Shown: piece after piece, positions 1 to 5,797 of the stretch
Layout of the letters: each line of letters begins with the position of its first letter
How positions within the stretch are numbered: position 1 is the first letter of the stretch
DNA from: Lachnospiraceae bacterium
GTDB taxonomy: Bacteria > Bacillota > Clostridia > Lachnospirales > Lachnospiraceae
Assembly: GCA_017477005.1 (NCBI GenBank)
Contig: JAFUXY010000427.1
Coordinates: 1-5,797, forward strand
Direction: 5' to 3'
Length of the DNA: 5,797 bases
Made by a program: the position numbers and the translations under genes
The notes under the pieces: generated by a model
What the model saw: the letters and a program-made list of their open reading frames with translations, nothing else
Told to the model about the DNA's origin: nothing
The model's database searches: none

Positions 1-855
1 CAAATACTTCCCGTACTCCGTCTTCAACAGCGGCTCTGCCAACTTCAAAAGCTGCTCCCTGTCGATGAAGCCTTTCTTGTAGGCGATCTCCTCGATGCAG
101 GACACATAGAGCCCCTGCCGCTTCTGGAAGGTCGCGACAAAATTTGCGGCAGACAAAAGCATGTCATGATTTCCGGTGTCGAGCCATGCGAACCCGCGCC
201 CCAGCGTCTCCACCAGCAGATCGCCCCGCTTCAAATATTCGTTGTTCACAGAGGTAATCTCCAGCTCGCCCCTCGCGGACGGCTGAATCCCCTCAGCGAT
301 CGCCACCACATCATTGTCATAGAAATACAGCCCCGGCACCGCGAAATTGCTCTTTGGCTTCGCGGGTTTTTCCTCAATCGAAATCGCGCGTCTTTCCTCG
401 TCAAACTCCACCACGCCGTACTCCTGCGGATGCTTCACATAATACCCGAAAATCGTTGCGCCCGAATGCGACTGGGTGTGCTTTGCCACGCGCTTCAAGA
501 CAGCCGAAAAGCTCTGTCCGTAGAAGATATTATCGCCCAAAACCAACGCCACCGGATCCGATCCAATGAACGATTTTCCCAGAATAAACGCCTCGGCCAG
601 TCCGTTCGGCGCTTCCTGCACCGTATAGGAAATCGCCATGCCAAGCTGAGACCCGTCGCCCAGCAGCTCCTCGAACACCGGCAGATCCCGTGGCGTGGAA
701 ATGATCAGAATTTCCCGGATCCCCGCAAGCATCAGCGTCGATAAAGGATAATAGATCATCGGCTTGTCGTACACCGGCATGATCTGCTTGCTGATGGCCT
801 TTGTCAGCGGATACAGCCTCGTTCCGCTTCCCCCTGCTAAAATAATCCCTTTCAT
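1..855 (-). CDS. rfbA: Glucose-1-phosphate thymidylyltransferase (RfbA/RmlA), 3' end cut by window edge
   Basis: This enzyme joins glucose-1-phosphate and dTTP to give dTDP-glucose and pyrophosphate, the first step of dTDP-L-rhamnose synthesis, in the cytoplasm. The frame is open for 285 codons from the ATG at 855 to base 1 with no stop. It starts [18 protein letters not shown], and the [11 protein letters not shown] signature (residues 6-16) is the nucleotide-binding loop of sugar nucleotidyltransferases. Further family landmarks are [13 protein letters not shown] (30-42), VLGDNIFYG (105-113), the EEKP motif (161-164), [10 protein letters not shown] (195-204) and WLDTGNHD (224-231). Family members are usually about 290-300 residues, and the visible end (KTEYGKYL) is close to the usual C-terminal motif, so probably only around 5-15 residues are missing. 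It starts 4 nt after the glf stop, with its ribosome binding site inside glf, which suggests translational coupling. Identity is very secure; the true end is not visible. Confidence 0.96.
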   Translation of the reverse strand, partial: MKGIILAGGSGTRLYPLTKAISKQIMPVYDKPMIYYPLSTLMLAGIREILIISTPRDLPVFEELLGDGSQLGMAISYTVQEAPNGLAEAFILGKSFIGSDPVALVLGDNIFYGQSFSAVLKRVAKHTQSHSGATIFGYYVKHPQEYGVVEFDEERRAISIEEKPAKPKSNFAVPGLYFYDNDVVAIAEGIQPSARGELEITSVNNEYLKRGDLLVETLGRGFAWLDTGNHDMLLSAANFVATFQKRQGLYVSCIEEIAYKKGFIDREQLLKLAEPLLKTEYGKYL

Positions 856-859
856 AGCT

Positions 860-2005
860 TCACCGCTCCTTCTCCACCGCTTCCAAAGCCGCCTCGATTA
901 CCTTGTCCATATCATAATACCGGTACTTTCCCAGCCGTCCTCCAAACCGAACCTTTGCCCTGTCCTCTTTTGCCCTGTCCTTGTATTTCTGATACAGCGC
1001 CGCATTTTGCTCATCGTTGATCGGATAATATGGCTCAATGCCCGGCTTCCATTCCTGCGAATATTCGCGGCTGATGATCGTCGTATTCTCTGCCAAAAGG
1101 CTGCTGTTTTCCACCTCAAAATGCTTGTGCTCAATAACGCGGGTATAGGGCTTTCCGGTCTGCTCGCTCTCGGGTTTGTCGAAATCAAAACCCTCGGTGT
1201 AATTGACCACGGCATTTCCCTGGTAGTTGTCTACCTCCAGTTCCTCGGTCTCAAAACGCACACTGCGGTACGCCAGCGGTCCATAGCAATACCCATAATA
1301 TTCATCGATCGGACCGGTGTAGATCAGCTTGTCATATTCCACATCACCCACGTCCTTGAAATCCGTGTTCAGCCGCACGTCCACGCCTTCCACGTCAAGC
1401 ATCTGCTCCACCATCTTCGTATAACCGCCGATCGGAATGCCCTGGTATTTGTCGTTGAAATAATTGTTGTTGTTGACAAACCGGAGAGGCAGCCGCTTGA
1501 TAATAAAGCCCGGCAGCTCGTCGCACGCCCTGCCCCACTGCTTTTGTGTATAGCCCTTGATCAGCTTCTCGTAGACATCCCGCCCTACCAGCGACAGCGC
1601 CACTTCTTCCAGATTTTTCGGCTCTGAAATCTGCTCGGCGGCAATCTGCGCGTCGATCTTCTCCTTCGCTTCACGAGGCGTACGAACCCCCCACAACTCG
1701 TGGAAGGTGTTCATGTTGAACGGCAGATTATAAAGCTCGTCCCGATACACCGCTACCGGCGCATTGACATAATGATTAAACCGCGCGAACTGGTTCACAT
1801 ATTCCCAAACCCTGTCATTTGAAGTGTGGAAAATATGCGCCCCGTATACGTGGACATGGATGCCCCTCGTTGGCTTCATATGGGCGTTTCCGCCGATATG
1901 ATCCCGGCGGTCGATCACCAGCGACGTCCTGCCGATCTTCGCCATTTCCGTGGCAAACACTGCCCCAAACAGCCCCGCTCCCACAATCAGATAATTGTAT
2001 TTCAT
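860..2005 (-). CDS. glf: UDP-galactopyranose mutase (Glf)
   Basis: This FAD-dependent enzyme interconverts UDP-galactopyranose and UDP-galactofuranose and so supplies Galf for cell-surface glycans. The product is 381 residues, close to the normal bacterial length. It opens with [18 protein letters not shown], where GxGLFG (9-14) is the FAD dinucleotide-binding fold, followed by the acidic strand end [11 protein letters not shown] (30-40). Other family blocks are YGAHIFHT (54-61), YTQKQWG (152-158), IIKRLPLRF (168-176, with the arginine I take as the conserved substrate-binding one), IPIGGYTKM (190-198), the YTGPIDEYY loop (229-237) and [12 protein letters not shown] (356-367) near the C-terminus. 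An upstream in-frame ATG at 2038 would add 11 residues (MEPPQSRGEGR), but the flavin fold begins directly at 2005 and a strong GAGGAGAGG lies just upstream of it, so 2005 is the better start. It sits between rfbB and rfbA, interrupting the rhamnose genes. Confidence 0.97.
   Translation of the reverse strand: MKYNYLIVGAGLFGAVFATEMAKIGRTSLVIDRRDHIGGNAHMKPTRGIHVHVYGAHIFHTSNDRVWEYVNQFARFNHYVNAPVAVYRDELYNLPFNMNTFHELWGVRTPREAKEKIDAQIAAEQISEPKNLEEVALSLVGRDVYEKLIKGYTQKQWGRACDELPGFIIKRLPLRFVNNNNYFNDKYQGIPIGGYTKMVEQMLDVEGVDVRLNTDFKDVGDVEYDKLIYTGPIDEYYGYCYGPLAYRSVRFETEELEVDNYQGNAVVNYTEGFDFDKPESEQTGKPYTRVIEHKHFEVENSSLLAENTTIISREYSQEWKPGIEPYYPINDEQNAALYQKYKDRAKEDRAKVRFGGRLGKYRYYDMDKVIEAALEAVEKER
866..870 (-). 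promoter_or_regulatory. Ribosome binding site of rfbA inside the end of glf
   Basis: Read on the minus strand, AGGAG lies 10 nt before the rfbA ATG (853-855). It sits within the last codons of glf (its stop TGA is at 860-862), so ribosomes finishing glf end on top of the rfbA start region. This supports the chosen start and suggests coupled translation. Confidence 0.7.
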
Positions 2006-2062
2006 GCGACCCTCTCCTCGACTTTGCGGCGGCTCCATTGCAAAACCACCATAGCTTTTTCC
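2006..2062 (-). other. Spacer between rfbB remnant and glf
   Basis: This is the largest non-coding gap in the window (57 nt after the second rfbB stop, 84 nt after the first). It holds the glf ribosome binding site. I see no inverted repeat followed by a T run, so no intrinsic terminator, and no convincing promoter. Transcription probably continues from rfbB into glf. Confidence 0.5.
2011..2019 (-). promoter_or_regulatory. Ribosome binding site of glf
   Basis: On the minus strand GAGGAGAGG precedes the ATG at 2003-2005; its AGGAG core (2014-2018) is 8 nt from the start. It decides the start: the alternative ATG at 2038 lies upstream of this site and would add a non-conserved leader. Confidence 0.75.
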
Positions 2063-2089
2063 CTACCGATTCCCGTACATCTTCTCATA
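2063..2089 (-). pseudogene. Untranslated remnant of the rfbB C-terminus beyond a TAG stop
   Basis: Directly after the rfbB stop (TAG at 2090-2092) the same frame reads YEKMYGNR and then a second TAG at 2063-2065. Many clostridial RfbB proteins, as I remember them, end with a tail of the form YQxYYExMYGNR. With a tyrosine codon in place of the first TAG the protein would end GDYQQYYEKMYGNR, which fits. I infer that these eight codons belonged to rfbB and that a one-base change from TAC or TAT made the earlier stop. A base-call error or readthrough would look the same here. Confidence 0.7.
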
Positions 2090-3157
2090 CTACTGCTGAT
2101 AATCGCCGCTTGTCACGTTTTCGACCCAGTCCTGATGCTCCAGATACCACTTCACCGTCAGCCGGATTCCCTCTTCAAACGGCGTATCCGGCTCCCAGCC
2201 GACTTCCCGCTTGATCTTGTCCGGCGCGATCGCATACCGCCGGTCGTGCCCAAGCCTGTCCTTTACAAAAGTAATCAAATCCTCCGATACATTGGCCTTG
2301 CGCGGATCGTCGTCTGGCAAAAGCTCCTGCAGGGTTTTCAAAATTGTCTTTATAATCGTAATATTCGTGCGTTCGTTGTGCCCGCCAATATTGTAGGTCT
2401 CACCGATCCTGCCCTTTTGCAGAACCATATCGATGCCCTTGGCATGGTCTCTCACATACAGCCAGTCGCGGATATTTTTCCCGTCCCCATACACCGGCAG
2501 CGACTTCCCGGCCAGGGCATTCGCGATCACAAGCGGAATCAGCTTCTCCGGGAATTGGTACGCCCCGTAGTTGTTGGAGCAGTTGGTAATATTCGCCGGA
2601 AAACCATAGGTGTCGATATAAGCTTTGACGATGAGGTCGCTCGATGCCTTGCTCGCCGAATACGGAGAATGCGGATCGTAGGGCGTCGTCTCATAGAAAT
2701 AGGTCGGCTCCTCCCCCTCCCGGGGCTCCGGCAGCGAGCCGAACACCTCATCGGTGGACACATGCAAAAACCGTTTTCCTTCCACAAAACCGCCGTCCTC
2801 CGTGCTCCACGCCTCCTTGGCGCAGTTCAACAGCGTCGCCGTTCCCAGTACATTGGTACGCACGAAAATCTCCGGATCCACAATCGAACGATCGACATGG
2901 CTTTCCGCCGCAAAATGCACGACCCGATCAATCTCATTTTCCCGAAATACCGCAGAGATCGCTTCGCGGTCGGTAATATCGGCACGGATGAAACGGTAAT
3001 TCTCCCGGCCTTCGATCTCCTTCAGATTCGCCAAATTCCCGGCGTAAGTCAGCTTGTCCAGGTTGATAATTCTAATCTCATCTCCGTATTTTTCAAACAT
3101 ATAATAAATGAAGTTGGAACCGATAAAACCGGCTCCTCCCGTCACCAAATAAGTCAT
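2090..3157 (-). CDS. rfbB: dTDP-glucose 4,6-dehydratase (RfbB/RmlB), C-terminus shortened
   Basis: This NAD-dependent extended short-chain dehydrogenase converts dTDP-glucose to dTDP-4-keto-6-deoxyglucose, the second step of dTDP-L-rhamnose synthesis. The 355-residue product starts MTYLVTGGAGFIGSNF, with the Rossmann motif TGGAGFIG at 6-13. Then come LDKLTYAGNL (33-42), HFAAESHVDRS (81-91), STDEVFG (134-140, the family's Thr-Asp-Glu catalytic group), PYSASKASSD (165-174, the YxxxK pair Y166 and K170), NNYGAYQFPEKLIP (195-208) and GDGKNIRDWLYV (225-236). All catalytic elements are intact. The start overlaps the rfbD stop as ATGA, and GGAGG lies 7 nt upstream. The frame ends at a TAG, followed in frame by eight codons (YEKMYGNR) that look like the lost natural tail. 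The loss is outside the catalytic core, so the enzyme is probably active. Confidence 0.97.
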   Translation of the reverse strand: MTYLVTGGAGFIGSNFIYYMFEKYGDEIRIINLDKLTYAGNLANLKEIEGRENYRFIRADITDREAISAVFRENEIDRVVHFAAESHVDRSIVDPEIFVRTNVLGTATLLNCAKEAWSTEDGGFVEGKRFLHVSTDEVFGSLPEPREGEEPTYFYETTPYDPHSPYSASKASSDLIVKAYIDTYGFPANITNCSNNYGAYQFPEKLIPLVIANALAGKSLPVYGDGKNIRDWLYVRDHAKGIDMVLQKGRIGETYNIGGHNERTNITIIKTILKTLQELLPDDDPRKANVSEDLITFVKDRLGHDRRYAIAPDKIKREVGWEPDTPFEEGIRLTVKWYLEHQDWVENVTSGDYQQ

Positions 3158-4026
3158 TCGATTCCCTCCAAATATTCATCCAACGCCGCCTCCCAATGCG
3201 CCATTTTGTATTCTGACACCAGAGACAGCATATAATTCTCCATAAGATTGTATTTCGGACGATCCGCCGACGCCGGATTGAGTTCCTTGTACTCTTCTGA
3301 AGTCACATGTCGGACATGAACTTTTTTCTGTTTCTTTTCAAAAATAGCCTCCGCGAACGCTGCCCAATTCGTGTCGCCCTCGCAGGTCGCATGGTAGATT
3401 CCATATTCGTCAGTCGGCTCCATTTCGTGAATCAGCCTGGCCAGTTCGATCGCCGAAGTCGGCGTGCCTTTTTGGTCACAGACCACCGAAAGCTCATCCC
3501 GTTTTTTGGTCAAAGAGAGCATGGTCTTGACAAAGTTGTGTCCGTCGCCATAGAGCCATGCCGTCCGGAAAATAAAGAACCGGGACGCAAACTGCCGCAC
3601 AAATTCCTCCCCACAAAGCTTCGTCCTCCCGTACGCCGACATCGGAGACGGCGTATCAAACTCCGTGTAGGGACGTTCCCTCTCCCTGCCATCAAACACA
3701 TAATCCGTCGAGACGTGGATCAGCTTGGCCCCGATCTGAGTTGTCGCGATCGCCAGATTCCGAGGGCCGATTGCGTTTGCGAGCATGGCGCCCCGCTCGT
3801 TCGTCTCGCAGCCATCCACGTTCGTCATAGCTGCGCAGTTGATCACCACATCCGGCTGCGTCTCTTTCAGGTATTTTTCTACGACCGAGAGCTCCGCTAT
3901 ATCCATCCGGGAAATACCGTCTCCCTCCACCATATCCGTCAGAATAAATTCCACCTCGTCCTTATACACCTGTCGGAGCGCCCGTCCGAGCTGTCCATTC
4001 GCGCCCGTCACCAATATTTTTCTCAT
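3154..4026 (-). CDS. rfbD: dTDP-4-dehydrorhamnose reductase (RfbD/RmlD)
   Basis: This enzyme reduces dTDP-4-keto-L-rhamnose with NAD(P)H to dTDP-L-rhamnose, the last step of the pathway. The product is 290 residues, normal for the family. It starts MRKILVTGANGQLGRAL with the Rossmann motif TGANGQLG (7-14). Other landmarks are DVVINCAAMTNVDGCE (59-74), HVSTDYVFDG (104-113), SAYGRTKLCGE (130-140, YxxxK pair Y132 and K136), RTAWLYG (154-160) and the C-terminal substrate-region motif RPKYNLMENY (256-265). An upstream in-frame ATG at 4050 would add MCETRNRR and overlap leuA. I prefer 4026 because the Rossmann strand begins there and GAGGA is 8 nt upstream. It follows leuA by 16 nt and overlaps rfbB by 4 nt. 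The intervening epimerase RfbC is not in the window. Confidence 0.96.
   Translation of the reverse strand: MRKILVTGANGQLGRALRQVYKDEVEFILTDMVEGDGISRMDIAELSVVEKYLKETQPDVVINCAAMTNVDGCETNERGAMLANAIGPRNLAIATTQIGAKLIHVSTDYVFDGRERERPYTEFDTPSPMSAYGRTKLCGEEFVRQFASRFFIFRTAWLYGDGHNFVKTMLSLTKKRDELSVVCDQKGTPTSAIELARLIHEMEPTDEYGIYHATCEGDTNWAAFAEAIFEKKQKKVHVRHVTSEEYKELNPASADRPKYNLMENYMLSLVSEYKMAHWEAALDEYLEGIE
3165..3169 (-). promoter_or_regulatory. Ribosome binding site of rfbB inside the end of rfbD
   Basis: GGAGG on the minus strand lies 7 nt before the rfbB ATG (3155-3157) and within the last codons of rfbD. Together with the 4-nt ATGA overlap this is a classic translational-coupling arrangement. Confidence 0.8.
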
Positions 4027-4034
4027 GCGTCTAT

Positions 4035-4039
4035 TCCTC
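4035..4039 (-). promoter_or_regulatory. Ribosome binding site of rfbD in the leuA-rfbD gap
   Basis: GAGGA on the minus strand lies 8 nt before the ATG at 4024-4026. It fills most of the 16-nt gap after the leuA stop (TGA, 4043-4045), leaving no room for a terminator or separate promoter in the gap. It supports the 4026 start over 4050. Confidence 0.65.
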
Positions 4040-4042
4040 GTT

Positions 4043-5737
4043 TCACACATAATCCTTGGCCTTCTTGTGCAGCCGGTTCAACGCCGAGAACATTCCCCGG
4101 ATCGATGCGCGGGTGATGTTGGAGCTGATCCCAACGCCGTACACAATATTTCCATTGCGGCGATCCTGCATCTCGATATAGGCTGCCGCCTTTGCATGCG
4201 AGCCAGTCGAAAGCGCATGCTCTGAATAATCGAGTACCTTGAAATCCACCTCCGGCACGCACTGACGGATCGCCAGCTTCACTGCGTCGATCGGGCCGTT
4301 TCCGCTCGCCTCGGACTTGAAGACCTCCCCCTGATAGGAAAAATCCACCACCACTTCTGTCTCGTCGTTTCGCATATTGTCGTCCACGTCCACAAAGATC
4401 AGCGTGAAAGGATCGGTCAGTCCGATATATTCCTTGCGGAAGGCCTTCATGATCTGCTCCGGCTTGATCTCGCCGCCCTGCTGCTCGGACATATACTGAA
4501 TCACGTCCGCAAACTCGCGCTGCATCTTCTTTGGCAGCTTGTAACCAAAGACCGAATCCATGACATAGGCCACGCCGCCCTTTCCGGACTGGCTGTTGAT
4601 CCGTACCACCGGCTCGTACTTGCGCCCGATGTCCGCCGGATCGATCGGGAGATAGGGCACCCTCCAGATATCCTCTTCTCCGGCTTCGGCCTTGGCCTTC
4701 ATCGCATTGGTGCCCTTGTTGATCGCATCCTGATGTGACCCGGAAAACGCCGTGAAGACCAGGCTGCCCGCATACGGATGTCTGGGATCCAGATTCATCC
4801 CGGTGCAGCGCTCGTACACCTCCACGATCCGCTTGATGTCTTCGATATGCAGCTTCGGATCCACGCCCTGCGAGAACATGTTGTACGCCACGGTCAGCAT
4901 GTCCACGTTTCCGGTCCGCTCTCCATTGCCTAGAAGCGTGCCCTCCACCCGGTCCGCCCCGGCGAGAAGCGCCAACTCCGTCCCGGCTACGCCGGTGCCG
5001 CGGTCATTGTGCGGATGGACAGAAAGAATAATATCCTCCCGCCGCTTGAAATGTGTAGACATCCACTCGATCTGATCCGCATACACATTCGGCGTGTTCA
5101 TCTCGACGGTATTTGGAAGGTTGAAGATAATCGGCACGCCCGGTGTCGCATCCCCCCATTCCTCCTGTACCGCTGTACAGATGTCGAGGGCAAAGTCCAC
5201 TTCCGTCCCCGAAAAGGATTCCGGCGAATATTCGAGCTGGATATTTCCTTTGAAATTCTTCATCCCCTCTTTGACCATACGGGTGCCGTCGATCGCGATT
5301 TGGATGATTTCTTCCCGGCTCATCCCAAACACGACCTCCCGCTGCAGGGTACTCGTCGAATTGTAAATATGGAAGATCACATTGTCGATGCCCTCGATCG
5401 CCTCAAAGCTCTTGTCGATCAGCTCCTTGCGGCACTGGGATAGAATCTGCACTTTCACATCGGAAGGGATCTTGTTTTCCTTCACCAGCCGCCGCAAAAA
5501 ATCAAACTCTATCTGACTGGCCGCCGGAAAACCGATCTCAATTTCCTTGATACCGAGATCCAGAATCAGATCGAAAAATTCCATCTTCTGATCTACGTCC
5601 ATCGGGTCGATCAACGCCTGATTGCCGTCCCTGAGATCGACACTGCACCAAATAGGTGCTTTTTCGATTTCCTTCGAGGGCCATGTTCGCTCCGGAAACG
5701 AAAGCACCGGATTCTTTCGATAATGTTTGTAATTCAT
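4043..5737 (-). CDS. leuA: 2-isopropylmalate synthase, long (type 2) form (LeuA)
   Basis: This enzyme condenses acetyl-CoA with 2-ketoisovalerate to give 2-isopropylmalate, the committed step of leucine synthesis. The 564-residue length and the N-terminus (MNYKHYRKNPVLSFPERTWP) are of the type found in yeast and Mycobacterium rather than the roughly 510-residue E. coli type. The catalytic TIM barrel spans about 28-310: DLRDGNQAL (34-42, the Arg-Asp catalytic and metal pair), IEIGFPAAS (66-74), the metal-binding HPHNDRG (241-247) and EGTLLGNGERTGN (265-277). A linker region follows, and then the C-terminal LeuA regulatory (dimer) domain at about 440-560, with GNGPIDAVK (479-487) and a typical ISSNITRASIRGMFSAL stretch (537-553), which in this family mediates leucine feedback inhibition. 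Start ATG 5737 has AAGGAG 7 nt upstream. The gene is complete with a TGA stop. Its close position before rhamnose genes is unusual in function but suggests co-transcription. Confidence 0.97.
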   Translation of the reverse strand: MNYKHYRKNPVLSFPERTWPSKEIEKAPIWCSVDLRDGNQALIDPMDVDQKMEFFDLILDLGIKEIEIGFPAASQIEFDFLRRLVKENKIPSDVKVQILSQCRKELIDKSFEAIEGIDNVIFHIYNSTSTLQREVVFGMSREEIIQIAIDGTRMVKEGMKNFKGNIQLEYSPESFSGTEVDFALDICTAVQEEWGDATPGVPIIFNLPNTVEMNTPNVYADQIEWMSTHFKRREDIILSVHPHNDRGTGVAGTELALLAGADRVEGTLLGNGERTGNVDMLTVAYNMFSQGVDPKLHIEDIKRIVEVYERCTGMNLDPRHPYAGSLVFTAFSGSHQDAINKGTNAMKAKAEAGEEDIWRVPYLPIDPADIGRKYEPVVRINSQSGKGGVAYVMDSVFGYKLPKKMQREFADVIQYMSEQQGGEIKPEQIMKAFRKEYIGLTDPFTLIFVDVDDNMRNDETEVVVDFSYQGEVFKSEASGNGPIDAVKLAIRQCVPEVDFKVLDYSEHALSTGSHAKAAAYIEMQDRRNGNIVYGVGISSNITRASIRGMFSALNRLHKKAKDYV

Positions 5738-5797
5738 TTTGCAGCTCCTTACCTTCCTTCAAAAACTAAGTATTACTCTCCAAAACCATCTTCAACG
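5738..5797 (-). other. leuA upstream leader at window edge
   Basis: These 60 bases hold the leuA ribosome binding site. The outer part could be the 3' end of an upstream gene: one frame reads VEDGFGE then TAA (5773-5775), another LKMVLESNT then TAG (5766-5768). Neither is long enough to identify. No full T-box, leader peptide, terminator hairpin or convincing promoter is visible, so whether leuA begins an operon or continues one cannot be told. Confidence 0.35.
5745..5749 (-). promoter_or_regulatory. Ribosome binding site of leuA
   Basis: AGGAG (within AAGGAG) on the minus strand lies 7 nt before the ATG at 5735-5737. A second purine-rich run, GAAGGAAGG (5752-5760), lies just upstream but is too far from the start to be the main site. 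Confidence 0.8.

Noticed and set aside
166..744. A 192-codon open frame on the plus strand opposite rfbA
   Set aside because: It is fully antisense to rfbA, whose motifs are unambiguous; the translation is basic and without recognisable domains.
764..1627. A 287-codon open frame on the plus strand opposite glf, rich in hydrophobic residues
   Set aside because: It is the complement of the strongly conserved glf gene. The hydrophobic look follows from reading the opposite strand of a charged protein, and no plausible ribosome binding site or conserved motif was seen.
2003..2038. Longer glf start at 2038 adding 11 residues
   Set aside because: The extra MEPPQSRGEGR is unlike any flavoprotein N-terminus, is translated from the ribosome binding site itself, and the FAD-binding strand begins at the ATG at 2005.
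2002..2052. A 16-codon minus-strand frame ([16 protein letters not shown]) whose stop overlaps the glf start as ATGA
   Set aside because: It could be a small coupled leader peptide, but frames this short are expected by chance, the upstream ribosome binding site is weak, and its end is simply read from the glf ribosome binding site region.
1826..3235. A 469-codon open frame on the plus strand opposite rfbB and the 5' part of glf
   Set aside because: It lies antisense to two clear enzymes with intact motifs, has no family resemblance that I can see, crosses gene boundaries and is rich in Arg/His/Pro as expected from the reverse of coding DNA.
5761..5797. Possible promoter upstream of leuA (TTGAAG followed by TAATAC)
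   Set aside because: The spacing between the two boxes is about 14 nt, too short, and the -10 match is poor. The stretch may be the end of an upstream gene.

Overview
The window holds five genes, all on the minus strand and tightly packed, and almost every base is coding. Reading in the direction of transcription (high to low coordinates) the order is leuA (2-isopropylmalate synthase), rfbD/rmlD (dTDP-4-dehydrorhamnose reductase), rfbB/rmlB (dTDP-glucose 4,6-dehydratase), glf (UDP-galactopyranose mutase) and rfbA/rmlA (glucose-1-phosphate thymidylyltransferase). rfbA runs off the left edge just short of its normal C-terminus. The strong purine-rich ribosome binding sites, the yeast/actinobacterial-type long LeuA and the overall protein character suggest a Gram-positive anaerobe of the Clostridia, perhaps Lachnospiraceae. 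This placement comes from remembered family resemblance, not from a search.

Layout: 5738-5797 is a short leader with the leuA ribosome binding site and probably the tail of an unseen upstream gene. leuA ends 16 nt before rfbD; rfbD and rfbB overlap by 4 nt (ATGA); rfbB is followed by the only sizeable spacer (84 nt) before glf; glf and rfbA are 4 nt apart, with the rfbA ribosome binding site inside glf. I saw no terminator hairpin between any of the genes, so a single transcript is plausible.

Function: RfbA, RfbB and RfbD are three of the four enzymes that make dTDP-L-rhamnose from glucose-1-phosphate and dTTP. The 3,5-epimerase RfbC is missing from the window and may lie just beyond the left edge. 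Glf makes UDP-galactofuranose. Together they point to the precursor-supply end of a locus for a rhamnose- and galactofuranose-containing surface polysaccharide. leuA is a leucine-biosynthesis gene with no direct link to that pathway, and its close co-directional position is the odd neighbour.

The most interesting sequence detail is at the end of rfbB. The frame stops at a TAG, but continues in the same frame for eight more codons reading YEKMYGNR before a second TAG. This matches the C-terminal tail I remember for clostridial RfbB proteins, so the first TAG looks like a recent Tyr-to-stop change (or a base-call error, or a readthrough site). I found no mobile element, CRISPR array, RNA gene or new defence-type system.
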